From contig NC_088864.1 in NCBI RefSeq assembly GCF_032884065.1, forward strand, positions 19,051,999 through 19,115,998: DNA of 64,000 bases, read 5' to 3'. A model generated the notes under the pieces. The model ran no database searches and had not been told where the DNA came from. It saw only the letters and a program-made list of their open reading frames with translations. This DNA is from Artemia franciscana. Lineage: Eukaryota; Arthropoda; Branchiopoda; Anostraca; Artemiidae. Position numbers and translations under genes: made by a program. Below, piece by piece: positions 32,771 through 43,885 of this stretch (position 1 is its first letter; each line of letters begins with the position of its first letter).

Positions 32771-35329
32771 TACTCATTGTAATTTCTGCTTGTTTTGGGT
32801 TTGACTCCTTTATTTATTGTAATTCGTTTTTTGTTTTGGATTTCGTCTATTTGTTGATGGTGGTTTGTGGTGGTTTTACGCTTTACAGTTCTTACCGGCG
32901 GTGTTGATCTCCGTTTACTGGCCTTTCAGCCCGGAAGTGGGATTTTTGGCTGGGGGCCAGCCATCCTGTTAATCTTGTTTTGGTTATGTATGTTTAAAGC
33001 AATCGATCGAGAACAAACTGTATTATTATTAATTATATTATTTAGTATAATATATTTGTTATCATATGTATTATATATTTATTGTTATTTATATTACTTA
33101 TTTATTATTATTTTTTATTATAGTTATTATTATATATCTATTAATACTATTCATATTTGTTATTATTGTTATTTATTATTTTTTTCGATATGTTAAATCC
33201 AGATCTAACCCTCTCGCAAAATTTAACTAAAACTGCAATTCCAAAGCCGTAGTTGGAAGTTAGATTTATAGTACTAGTCATAGTAGATTTATGACTTTAC
33301 CGCTCAGTAAGGGCCTCCAGTCCACTCAGTGTTTCCCCAGGTGGTGATAGTGGAACGCCCTTCAGATATATTGGGTACCTCCCGTAGGAGGCATGGATCA
33401 AGGGGGACCTTTTCGCTGGGGGTCTCTAATAGAAACTGGGACACCCTCGCCTGTGGCAATAAATACAGGCAGAGGAGGAAGCAGGCCCCCCAAATGTACA
33501 CTCAGCAGGGCCCATCGGTGTGTGGACACGTCCTATGGGTACAAACCTTCTCCCAGTAATGGGTTAAATTAAATGGTGATGCAGAACATCATCCTGGGAA
33601 GATCCTCTGTAGGAGGACTACTGTGGCAGAGCGTAAGATCCTGATCTATGGACAATAGCATCTGCAACGAGCTGCTCGACTCTTTTGGGATACATATAAG
33701 ACTAGGGACCTAATGATCAACTCTATTCCTACTTGAGGAGTGGTGGCCCTCGAGGAAAAAGCCTATGGCTTTTTCTTAGTTTGAATAGTAAGAGACGAAT
33801 TTTTGAGAATGAAGCAGGTAAGCAGGTAAAATGTTGTACCATACCCAGACAAAATTCCAATCATAACACTGCCACTAAAGCTAAGGCACAGCCATTAATT
33901 AATATTTTAGTTACTATTAGCTAGCGTTCGTTCTTTATTATAAACCCGTATAACTATACTAATACTTTATATAATCACTTAGTATGGGCCATAGTTGGCT
34001 CTTCAATATATTTCTCAAAAGGTGCCTTTATTATCCTATGCTTTAGTTACAATGTACCGTAGTTTGTTTTTTACTAGGTTTCAGGTATATCTGATGATCC
34101 GATGATTCCTGATATTATAATAACATAATCTACTACAGTGCTATAGAAAAATGAAGTTTTTGGTAAAAAAACGTTTCTATTTTAAGAATCATTTTGTTTT
34201 TTATTACAAAAGGCACTAGATGTTGCAATTTCCTTTAAAATGAGCCATTAAACAAGTCTGTATGATGTCCCAGTGCCAAGCTAGGTGTGAAAAAAAAGAA
34301 GCCGTATATGAAGAATACCATGGTTGCAGCCACTTTTCTTGATTTTAAAACCAATATATTTCCCTTGTTGTTCAAGCCAAGGAACGATAAGTTTGCTTTG
34401 TAGGGTTTTCGGATTAGGCGGTTCCGATAGTGTATTATTGTTTTTATCTGATTCTAGTTTTAGGAGTTATGGACTATTTCTTTTTTTACTATGGGGCGTG
34501 ATCGTCTCTTACTAGGTTTCTAGCTACCGTTGCAACCCGGATTAATTAATTTTATGAACTTATTTTACGTATTGAAGCTACAGACTTTCTTATTCGGGAT
34601 TCGTCTTTTGTCAGTTTATTCGTCTTCTTCCTTGACTTGTTTAGAAAATCCAAAGTTTAATAGTGTTCAAATTTACCCGAGTAGGAAAGCAGAAGGGCTG
34701 CTGTGGGAAAGTTAGAAAATCTGAAATTCCGTGTGAATTAAGAATTGTGGGAAAGTGGACACATCTTTGATGATTAAGAAATAGGCTTAAGCTGTTAAAA
34801 TTATGACCACGATTTTAAAATTCCATTTTTTTGCTCAACTCTGAGCTAATGACGACACCTGACCGCGAAAATTTAACTGAACCTCATCTCTATTCTTTCT
34901 TCTAGTTTTGTTAATAAATATGTATAATAATAATTATAGTTTTTTATTTATAGTATTTAAAAATCAATATAATATTTATATACAATAAATATAGACATTT
35001 CTTGATCTTTCAAAAAAGTGTAAAGTCAAGAAAAAAGTTTATCACCTCTTGCTCTTAACTGGAATTAAATAAAAGCCAACCTAGTAGGCTCGGTAGTAAT
35101 ATAAGCTAAACAATCTAAACTTGAAACTTCCTGTTGATAAATCTGAACTAAAATGTTATATATTAATATTCATAAGAATTAATAGATTTTACATTTTTGA
35201 CAAAGTCCTTCCGCCGAGATTAGTCGGAAAGACTGATTTTTGTGCTCTCTATTTATTCGGCAGCTGAATTACGAGAAACGCTTGTAGTATTTGATTCGAA
35301 ACTGGAAACTCGATTCTATGGGATATTAA
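32771..35329. other. Non-coding region with one GC-richer block
   Basis: 32960-33190 is extremely AT-rich. 33300-33720 is GC-richer and stands out from its surroundings (GGGACCTTTTCGCTGGGGG near 33403), but has no long frame, Pol III boxes or terminal repeats. I do not recognise it. The rest is plain AT-rich sequence. Confidence 0.4.
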
Positions 35330-35455
35330 ATAAAAAAAAACAAGTTTTTTTTCTAATGGTAAGGAGTGACATTAAAACTTAAAAAGAACATAAATTATTC
35401 CGTATATGAAAAGGGTGTCCCCTCCTCAACGCCCGCTCTTTAAGCTAGTTCGAAT
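35330..35455 (+). repeat. Half of an R foldback
   Basis: Only the left foldback arm is present: AAACAAG, GGTAAGGAGTGACATTAAAA, TCCGTATATGAAAAGGGTG and GCTCTTTAAGCTA. It ends at the centre of the hairpin, so the right arm was lost. Confidence 0.7.
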
Positions 35456-35760
35456 GGATGGGACCTAAAACATTCATGGGAGAAAAACATACGAGTGGTG
35501 GTATAAATAAATGTGTGGGTCTTGGGGCGAGTTGTGCTTGGATTGGATATGCAAATCGGGCTTGGGACGAGGAAAAGTATCTTGCTGTTTGCGCATGGAT
35601 GAGACCCAGAGCGAACTGAAATTAAGTGGGCAGTGGGTGCGGACGAGCATGGAGTAGATGCTCATATGAGTGAATGGATGAGTCTTGAGGCGGGTGAGAC
35701 TTGAGTCGAGCATGCAAATCGGGCTTGAGGCGGGCAGAAGTTACTGCGGACGGGGTTCAT
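35456..35760. repeat. Degenerate direct repeats around ATGCAAATCGGGCTTG
   Basis: ATGCAAATCGGGCTTG occurs at 35549 and 35712, 163 bp apart. GAATGGATG-like and GGCGRG-like words recur between them, so the block is built from two or more degenerate units. Confidence 0.55.
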
Positions 35761-35899
35761 TTTCGCTTTACTGAAAATTATATGTGTCTTGAACAGTCTT
35801 TGAAAATATAAACAAAATCAAATTGAATATTTGGTATATAACTATATTAATTGTTGAAAGATCCATCAGTTCAATATTTATTTCACTGTAATTTTATTT

Positions 35900-36300
35900 T
35901 CAATTTAAATTTCACTCGTTTTGGGATTTGTTTATTCGTTTGCATTAGTGTCTATTGTATGTCTGTTTGTGTTGATTATTTATTTAATTTTTGTTCGTTT
36001 TGAGTTTCATTTGTACTTCAAGGACAGGATTTTTTTCGTTTTAGGCTTGATTTACATGTTCAGTTTAAGCATTACTCGTTTTAGGATTTATTTGTTCATT
36101 TATATTGTTACTCGTTGTACGTTGTTTCGCTGTGAATGTTTAGTTTCTCTTCGTTTTGGGTTTTATTTGTTTTTTGATAGTAATTTCGGTCGTTTTGGGT
36201 TTGAATTTTGGCAGGTATTTGTGTCGGCTGATCTTGAGTTTGGGACGGCCTTTACTTTTCTTTGGGGAGCTTCTTTTTCGGAAAGTTTTTTTTTTTAATT
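35900..36300 (+). repeat. T-rich dispersed repeat, copy 1
   Basis: A CGTTTTGGGTTTnATTTG-like word recurs every 60-110 bp. The block matches 41520-41945 in order, down to the shared end GGCCTTTACTTT and the CTTCTTTTTGGAAAG-like word. The frames here look like membrane proteins only because of the T content. Confidence 0.6.
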
Positions 36301-36437
36301 TTTTGTTTGCTTCTAAAGAAGTGGATGAACAGGATAAACAACTGGTTTTACGATAAACAGTGAATGCTGGACTGTGGGGAGAGGATAAGTGAAGTGGAAG
36401 AACTTTTCCACTTCTGTAGAAGTTGCTAAACAGAATA

Positions 36438-37090
36438 AACAATTCAACATCCTCCTCAACATGCCCTGCAAGTTTTAAATCAACACTAAGCCTATCCCGA
36501 GATATTGCTCGTACGCCCTTTTAGAAATCTACACACACAAAGTGTGCTTTGATTTAGTTCAATATCCCCTTAACATTGCCTGAAATCTTCGCCTTAAAAC
36601 CCTTAGTTTTATTAGTAGAAGTAGTTGCAGTAGTAAAAGTAGAAGCAGTTTTATTTGCAGCAGTAGTAATAGTAGTAGCATAGGTAGTATTAGTATCATG
36701 CATATAGTATCTTTTGGTTAACTCAAAATTCGTCAAAATGTGCTCACAACATACCCTGCAAGTTTCAACTCGGTATCCTAATCTGTTCCTAAGACATTGC
36801 TGTTACGGCTTTTCGACAACCTGCGTGCACACCTTGTGTTTTGATTTAGTTCGACTTTCCACTCAATATTCCGTAAAAGTTTTACCTTAGTACCCTTAGC
36901 TTTAGTAGTAGCAGCAGTAGTAACAGTAGCAGGAGTAGTAGTATGCACACATCACCTTTTCGTCAGTTGAATATTTCCCTCGTCATGCCCTGAATGTCTC
37001 AGCTTATTGCCCTAAGCAGTTCCTGTGAAATTGCTGATACACCATTTTGACGACCCGCATATACGTAGTGTTTTTAGATTTGATTCAATA
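36438..37090 (+). repeat. Three degenerate tandem units with GTA-rich cores
   Basis: The landmark ATRCCCTGcAAG is near 36460, 36752 and 36985 (spacing about 292 and 233). Each unit continues with AGTTCCT/ATTGCTG and ends in a stretch rich in AGTAGT/AGTAGC. Copy-to-copy divergence is high. Confidence 0.65.
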
Positions 37091-37484
37091 TACAAACAGC
37101 TGCAGTCTACACAGCCAAATTCTTAATACTGGCTATACGTTCCAGTTTCCATGGTTTTATATTTTATGTCAGCAGACAATTTATTTTATTTTGGTTGTCA
37201 TCACTTCGGTGGAGACTGGATCTAGTATGGGGAAACTACAGCAAAAGTCAGCAACAAGCTTAGCACCTAAAAAGTGACATCTACCTCTGATCCGTCATTT
37301 GTCAAGCAAAAGAATGGCAAAGATTATTTCCGATAAATTTAATTGTTAGTACTGGCAGAACAGATTCCATTGAAGCTTTTAATTGTAATGATGTAGCCAT
37401 AAGTCAAATAAAATGTGAAATTTTTCTGGGCTTTATTTTCTGTCCTAACTGACTAAAACCAAAGGCAATCATATTTTTCGTGGT

Positions 37485-37960
37485 ACGAAGGATAAATAAG
37501 TAACTCGTGCCCAATAGTAACTGAAACTCTTGAAAACAATTTTTTTAGCAATTAACACGTCGAAGGAATTGGTTTTTATGCTGATTCCAAATATATAAGA
37601 TTCGTTAAGTTTAAGGTTATTCCTCAAAAGCTAAGAGCCTAAAATTCCCTGACGAAAAAGGTAGAAAACACCTTCAAAAACTCAAGCAATTTTAGTGAAA
37701 ATTGCACCAATAGATTCAGCATATCAGACAACCTGACTGTAGAAGTTTCTAGCTCTTATCCGTAAAAATGTTGATTTTTCCTTTTTTTTGTCAGAAGAAA
37801 GATTATAGATGCGAGGGTTTTGTTAGTTTGCTTTTTCCTGGGGATGATCGTATAGATATAATGATCCTAGAAGGCCAGAAAGGGCTTATTCAAACGGAAA
37901 TTAAAAGTTTTAGTGCCCTGTTTAAACGAGTAAAAAGATTCTGCTGTGGAAAATGGCGTT
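37485..37960 (+). repeat. Diverged relic of repeat family R
   Basis: Contains the 5' part CCAATAGTAACTGAAACTCT, then GATTCAGCATATCAGA, CTGTAGAAGTTT, GGATGATCGTATAGAT and AACGGAAATTAAAAGTTTTA in family order. The start palindrome is lost. Confidence 0.65.
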
Positions 37961-38985
37961 TTTTGCCCTTTTGTGGCTCCAAGCGACGATTTTGCCCTAA
38001 AGAGGACCAAGTAGCCTACTATCAATTGAAAATTTTGAGATAGCAAATCGATTTAGAAGTGTCGAAGAACTATATATTGAGCTTCCTAGTTGCAGAGGAA
38101 GTAATGCTGCATGGTAGTGCGCTCGTTCCTGAACAATCCCGTAGTTTATACAAGATAAATGGCTAGCATGAACATTCATCTTAGTTCTTGGCTTAACTAA
38201 GCTGATTCAAATGGTTTATCATTGAACTATCTTAGAGCATATAATTGTACATCAGCTATTACAAAGGAGGGCAGTGGAAATTTGCTATCTAATCCCTTTT
38301 GGTTACTGAAAAGTTTTTGGCCCAAGCCCTTATAAATGGTGCTAGGGGGTGGGGGTGACATGACCCCTTTCATTTTAACTTTCTTCTTATATGTAGCATA
38401 AAATATTACACTCGCATGCCTAAAGGCACAGTGGTAGAAAAAGTAAGGTTGGGATCATAAGCCTCGCCGTAAAGTTTCCTGGGGGGTGGCTTACCAAGAG
38501 TCTTGCTTTCAGCTTTTTAAATGGTAAAATTTATCTTTTCATATTTATGCAAAATGTCTTGATGTATTTTGAAAAACGAATGAAATGTCTTTGAGCATCA
38601 GAGAACCTTATTGTACAGGTCACGATGCCTTTAACAACTTAGAAAATTAAAATTCACGCAGAATTTCTATCCATATTAAGAGTAATATCGCTTTACTGTC
38701 GCTCAAAATTCTATCGGAAAATTTTTTATTGATGACGCATTCAACAAAACTACTTTTCAGCGAAAATTTGACTAGAAATTTGCATTAAGTTAAAATTTTT
38801 ACTTACAGTTCAGCATCTTAACTCTTAATCAGAAGTACTTAAAACGTGGGATGGTGCCAATCAATTTACAATACTTATAAATACAATTTAACATCGAGAA
38901 ACCGGGGTTTATGGGGCTGGGGAGCCCACACCATATATTGGTTGGGCATGGGCATGATGTGAGAAACTGTAAGAAATTAAGTGAT
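37961..38985. other. Intergenic, no recognised gene
   Basis: No domain-like frame and no clear repeat. Confidence 0.4.
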
Positions 38986-38989
38986 AAAA

Positions 38990-39355
38990 AATGAGTTTTT
39001 TTTTTTAACCAAACTAAGTAAAAATGATAAAATTTAAGACAAACAAAAATTGCTTCGTATATGAGAAGGAATGTCGCCTCCTTAATTACTTGCTCTTTTC
39101 GCTAAAGTTTGACTTCCTGTTTAAATTGTTCAAGAATGCTTGCTGAAACACATGGGCCTTTTAATCAAAGCTTTTTTAAAAAGCTCTCATGAAAGCTTTT
39201 CATAAAAACTTTTCTAAAGCACCAAAAAAATTAGCACAACCAATGACTAATTAAGAGATGGCAGCACCCTCATATACGTAATAACTGCTGTTCCTTATAA
39301 GTTCTAATGTTGCTCCTTACTTTCAATCAAAAGACATTTTTCTTTATTAAATTTT
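38990..39355 (+). repeat. R-type foldback, diverged
   Basis: The left arm has TTGCTTCGTATATGAGAAGG and GCTAAAGTTTGACTTCC. The right arm has CTCATATACGTAATAACTG and TTGCTCCTTACTTTCAATCA. The centre holds a separate 150-bp insert with a CTTTTnnnAAGCTTT-like palindrome. Confidence 0.6.
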
Positions 39356-41289
39356 GTATAAAAAATATCCTTCTAAACCAGCTACATAGACAAAAAATTC
39401 TTACCTCACCATAATCAAATGGTTGCTCAATGTTTTCACTGTAATATCTTCCGAAAAACAATGCACAAAAATCAGCGTGGGTAGTTGCAGACTAGCAATT
39501 ATTGAGAAATGTGCCAGGTGAAAAAGAAAATACTATAAAATCGGGGGATGTTAAATACTCCCACCTCCTAATTGACATGCTTAGAATCTGGCATCTATTC
39601 GTCATTTATGCTTTTTGGGGGTATTGTGGGACAGGCAGCTTTCAATAAGAGACATTAAAAATATTTAAGAAACAATCATGGCGATGTTTAAAATTTGAAA
39701 TTTGGCTCACAAAACAGAGTACAGTTGGACCTTGGACACCAGTATGTTACATTTGAGCAAAAGATAACTTGAAGAGTTTTTTTTAATTCAGCACAGTAAC
39801 CCTCTTCGGTTTATCCTCAAACTCTATTTAAGTTTTCACAACTTCTTTTACTGAGTAAAGTCAGCAGTTAGGCTCTTTTTGAGGTTTGAATTTCACCTGT
39901 GTATTTATAACTTTTGACAATGATGGTCTGATGGGTCAAAGTTCTGAGGTGTGGACCAAAGATTATAATCAACTGTGTATGGACATGTGTATGTGTTACC
40001 CATACTCTTTGGTCTGGACTTTGTAAGGAGTCTGCTTGAGTTGGCTGTTTTGGTTTTTGGCGCTGTCTCGGTTAAATTTCGACTGAAAATGAAATTTAAA
40101 CAGATAGCAGTGGGTGTGAAATCAGACCATTTTCAAAAAACCAAAGCATGAATGAGCGTAAATTCGTACTGCTTGCAGTAACAGCCGTTGGATCTAGCCT
40201 TTGCTTATACTATGTAATAAGAAAAACTAGTAAAAAGGTATAGACTGGAAAATATTGCAGCCAAAATCAGGGGCATAGCTCCAACATTTTTATTGGGAAC
40301 AAGAGGGCCAAAGTTAAGATTGCCTTCATTTTCTGATATTTTGTTACTTTAAGAAGACATAAATGGGAATCAAATCCAATCCCTTTTAAATAAATTCTTC
40401 TTATTGTCCTACCTTCTATTTCTTTTAAAGTTGATTATGAGCCAAAGAAAAAAAAATAAGGAGCTCTGCCTTTCTTCATTTTATTAGCCTGTTAGGCCTA
40501 TAAGCAAGTGAAATTGCGATAACTACATAAGCAAATAACCTAAATTTTTAAAAATTATAAAATACAGCAAAGTGAGAGCTGAAAAAAAGTAGTTTTCTTG
40601 GAACTGGTCAACAAACTGAAATTGTGGTCATCTTATATCTGATCCTTCAAGTGTTGAATCTGAATTACCCTGATAATTTACAGAATATGTAGCAACTTAA
40701 CAGTCCCAATCCTGGGGCCACATGTGTATATATTCTTCCACCCAATGGGGATAAGAGAGGGATGTAGGCTGCCAAGCAGTTAAAAAGTAAAGATAGACTG
40801 TTCCTTCCTCAAGTCTTCAATTGGACATTTATCTCAAAGCAATATAAAAGAAAATTTACCATTTAGCAAAGATATTGCTTTGTTAAATTCAAAAACCTTT
40901 CAGGATACAAATATGAACCATGAACATGCATCAAACAAACATAAATTGAATAATAGACTTGACTTTTGCTAAGGCTGTCTGCAATGAGTTTCTACAGATG
41001 ACAGTAGTATACTAAAAACAAACTTTTTGGTGGGTGATGGTAGGCTAATTTTAATAAGCTTGGCTTTTTCCAGCTTTATTATTAATATTAAAGTAGCCTT
41101 GGCTACTTACCCCCCTTCCACTTCCTTCAACTCCCTTGCCCATCATAGGAAAATAAATCTTAAAGTTCAACTATGCACTACTCCAATAGCTCTGTACATC
41201 ACATCATTCAGTTGCATGTGATATGAAACTGACATCTTAGCAAATCAAAAAGCCCACCCTTTAAATTGCCATTTTTGAAACCTTATACA
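39356..41289. other. Intergenic, no recognised gene
   Basis: No exon, RNA gene or repeat was recognised. The short frame at 41027-41221 has no domain. Confidence 0.4.
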
Positions 41290-41400
41290 GGAAACTTTGG
41301 GGGTCATGTCATTCACAAAGGCATACTGTTAGACCCTTTGACTATTTTGGACAATATGGCTTACTATATTTTTTGATCGGATGTCTTTGGGGATTTATCT
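41290..41400 (-). repeat. Old family R fragment
   Basis: GGGGGTCATGTCATTCACAA, AGGCATACTGTTAG and TTGATCGGATGTCTTTGGGG match the minus-strand R copy near 58040-58130. Confidence 0.5.
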
Positions 41401-41519
41401 TTTGTACTTTTCAAGACTGTTCAAGAGACATATAGTTTTCAGTGAAGCACCAATGATACAGCAGGTTTTAGTTTTACAGTTAAAGAAGAAGGCAAAACCC
41501 AAACTCTTCTTTGTAGATA

Positions 41520-41945
41520 TTTTTGTTCCTTTTAAGCTTAATTTGTATATTCATTTGAAGTTTCACTTGTTTTAATATTTATTTGCTCTTTTGTATTAGT
41601 AACTATTGTTTGTTTGTTTACTGCGATTGTTTATCTAATTTATGTTTTTTTGGGGTTTTATTTATGCCTCAATAGCAAATTATTTTTGTTTGTTTTAAGT
41701 TTAATTTGCATATTCAACCTAAGCTTTACTTGTTTTGAAATTTATTTATTGATTTATATCTGTACTGGTTGTATGTTTTTTTTTGCTATGATTGTTTGTT
41801 CAATATCTGTTTGTTTTGGATTTCATTTATTCTTTAATAATAGTTTCTGGTTGTTCTGAATTTAAGTTATTGTAGGCTTCTATTTCTTCTGATCTTAAGT
41901 TTAATATGGCCTTTACTTTGTTTAGAAAACTTCTTTTTGGAAAGT
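41520..41945 (+). repeat. T-rich dispersed repeat, copy 2
   Basis: Homologous in order to 35900-36300. Shared landmarks are ATTAGTAACTATTGT/ATTAGTGTCTATTGT, TTGATTTATATCTGTACTGG/TTCATTTATATTGTTACTCG, GGCCTTTACTTT and TTGGAAAG. Confidence 0.6.
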
Positions 41946-42009
41946 AATTTTTTTTTAATCAATATGTACACAATGGGCGAGTTGAAAAACTTATATTCAT
42001 TGTCTCAGA

Positions 42010-42115
42010 GACTTTGGGGAATACCTCTTCTTCAAAGGCATACCCTTGGACTATTTTCACTATATTTTTTGATAAAATGTCTTTGGAGATTTGGAGGGGG
42101 GGGGTCAGGTACAAA
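42010..42115 (-). repeat. Old family R fragment
   Basis: CAAAGGCATACCCTTGGACT and TTTTGATAAAATGTCTTTGG resemble the same R segment found at 41290-41400. Confidence 0.4.
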
Positions 42116-42850
42116 GGGCATGATAGGAGTACTGGTAGCCTCAAATTGCATTTTACTTATAAAATTGGTGTTTGATACTTCCATTTTCCCATCAATTAAG
42201 TTTCCTCAAAAGTTTTTATGACAACAACTTCTATGCAAAGTAGCCTGAAAAAAAATATGTATATAGCACACTGAGGCCATATTGCTATTTACTTAGGATT
42301 GCAAATATGGGTATAACATGTGTGTTTAAAAAAGCTTCTTTTTTTGCCCTCTTGTTTGAAGAGTTTCACTACTTAAAGAGATTATCATTCAGTTCACTAA
42401 AATATTTGTGAGCTATGACTCCATGGTACAGTAGTATAAGAATACTAAAATTTGTATTTCTAGTCTTGATTCAGAGTTTGTTGTGTGAACACATTATTTC
42501 TGGATAATAACCTCTCAATAAAGTAAGGCTTCTACCTGGATGATTCTCCCTAGAGACACTTATAATCTGATTGTTTATGTAACTGCTATTGACATTAAAT
42601 CCCCTGGGATTTAGTGACTTAATAAGTACAGAGTTGTGAAGAAAAAGATTCAATTAGCAGTATCTATTAGTGAAAGTTCTTAAGCCAAATCATAACAATT
42701 GTAATAACCAGCTTGGATACAGACTTAGATCAGATAAGACTAATTTTTGCCTGTGATAATTGTGTGTGATGTTATGCATTTGAGAAAGGATTATTCAAAT
42801 GGACATTGTGTAATTGCTCTGGAATAATGTGAAGCAGAGAACTGGTTTAT
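42116..42850. other. Upstream of LINE H, no recognised gene
   Basis: The 5' leader of LINE H may start here, but its boundary is not visible. Confidence 0.35.
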
Positions 42851-43885
42851 TTGCCAGTTCTGAGCTTTTTGCAGTTTAGCCGAAATAATGGTGTTGATGA
42901 TGATCTTATTATTTGGCATGACTTGAAATTCTTTGATGCAGCTGCTGTTGCGGCTGCAAAGTCTGCTTTTTGGAACAAAGTTTTGCCTGGAGACATTTGC
43001 CCAAGACGTGCAGGAAATAAGGCTACACAGAGTCATTTACATGTTATTTTTGAGTTGCTGGCAAAATGTGATTCTGAAGATTTAACTGTACCTATGTATG
43101 TTATCTTGTCAGCTAATGAAGTTTCTTTGGTTCCTGACCTGATGTTTTCAGATCTATCCTGAAATCTCACATAAATGGAAAAAGTCCTTAATGCTGTTGT
43201 GTCTTGTGCAGAAGTTTATGATAACCATTTTCCATCCCCTCCTCAACTTATTGAACCAAATGTCCTAGCAACTATTGTGGTTTCCAAGATCCCTTCTGGA
43301 CTTGACAATCTAATCAAAAGAAAAGAAATGCTGGATACAGTTACTAGTCATGAATGTGTTATTAGTGTAAAAGTAAAAAAAGACCAACTGATTGTTCATA
43401 TAGACAAGCAGTGAATGACTTTTGCTCTTCAATTAAAAATCTGGTAACATCTTGTGCAACTAAGATTGTCACAAAAAAATACTTGGAATTACTAAAGGAA
43501 TTCTTCTTGACTTTGATCTTGACCAATTCTGCAGTGAGCCAGGCATAGCATCAGCTAGTCGTCTTGGTGCCTCTACAGTTGTCAAGATTGAGTTTACAGA
43601 TCTATTGCCAAAGGCTTGGCTGCTAAAAACAGGACAAAATTGGCTATGAACTTATTCGAGTTTCTGACCCCACCAAGATGCTGTCACAAGTGTAGATCCC
43701 CCAGCCATATCCAGTCCGCCTGTTCCATTTCAAATCCAAAGTGTGCAATCTGCTTAGGGCCTCATGTGCCTACGAAGGACTCTCCCCGTAAACTCCCTGC
43801 AAAATGTGCAAATTGTGGTGGTCCACATGTGTCATTTAGCCTAAAATGTCAAGTCCTTAAAAAAGTGATTTCTGCTGCCAAGTGA
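42851..43885 (+). pseudogene. LINE H ORF1: nucleic-acid-binding protein with zinc knuckles
   Basis: ORF1 proteins of LINEs bind element RNA. The C-terminal part (43616-43885) holds a complete CCHC knuckle, CHKCRSPSHIQSAC, then CAICLGPHV with its last cysteine replaced, then CANCGGPHVSFSLKC. This triple arrangement is usual for ORF1 of several insect LINE clades. Upstream pieces at 42851-43162 and 43175-43414 are in broken frames; a stop at 43160 and frameshifts after 43414 separate them. The ORF1 stop TGA (43883-43885) overlaps the ATG of ORF2 (43885-43887) as TGATG. Confidence 0.65.

Noticed and set aside
33329-33559. Gene in the GC-richer block
   Set aside because: Frames of 65-76 codons on both strands, no domain and no splice context.
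35921-36298. Small membrane protein
   Set aside because: The hydrophobic translation comes from T-rich repeat words; the matching repeat at 41520-41945 does not keep the frame.
36140-36442. Lysine-rich small protein on the minus strand
   Set aside because: Antisense shadow of the T-rich repeat with no start context or domain.
42851-43162. Independent host gene in front of LINE H
   Set aside because: Its position just before the zinc-knuckle frame and the same orientation fit the N-terminal part of LINE ORF1 better.
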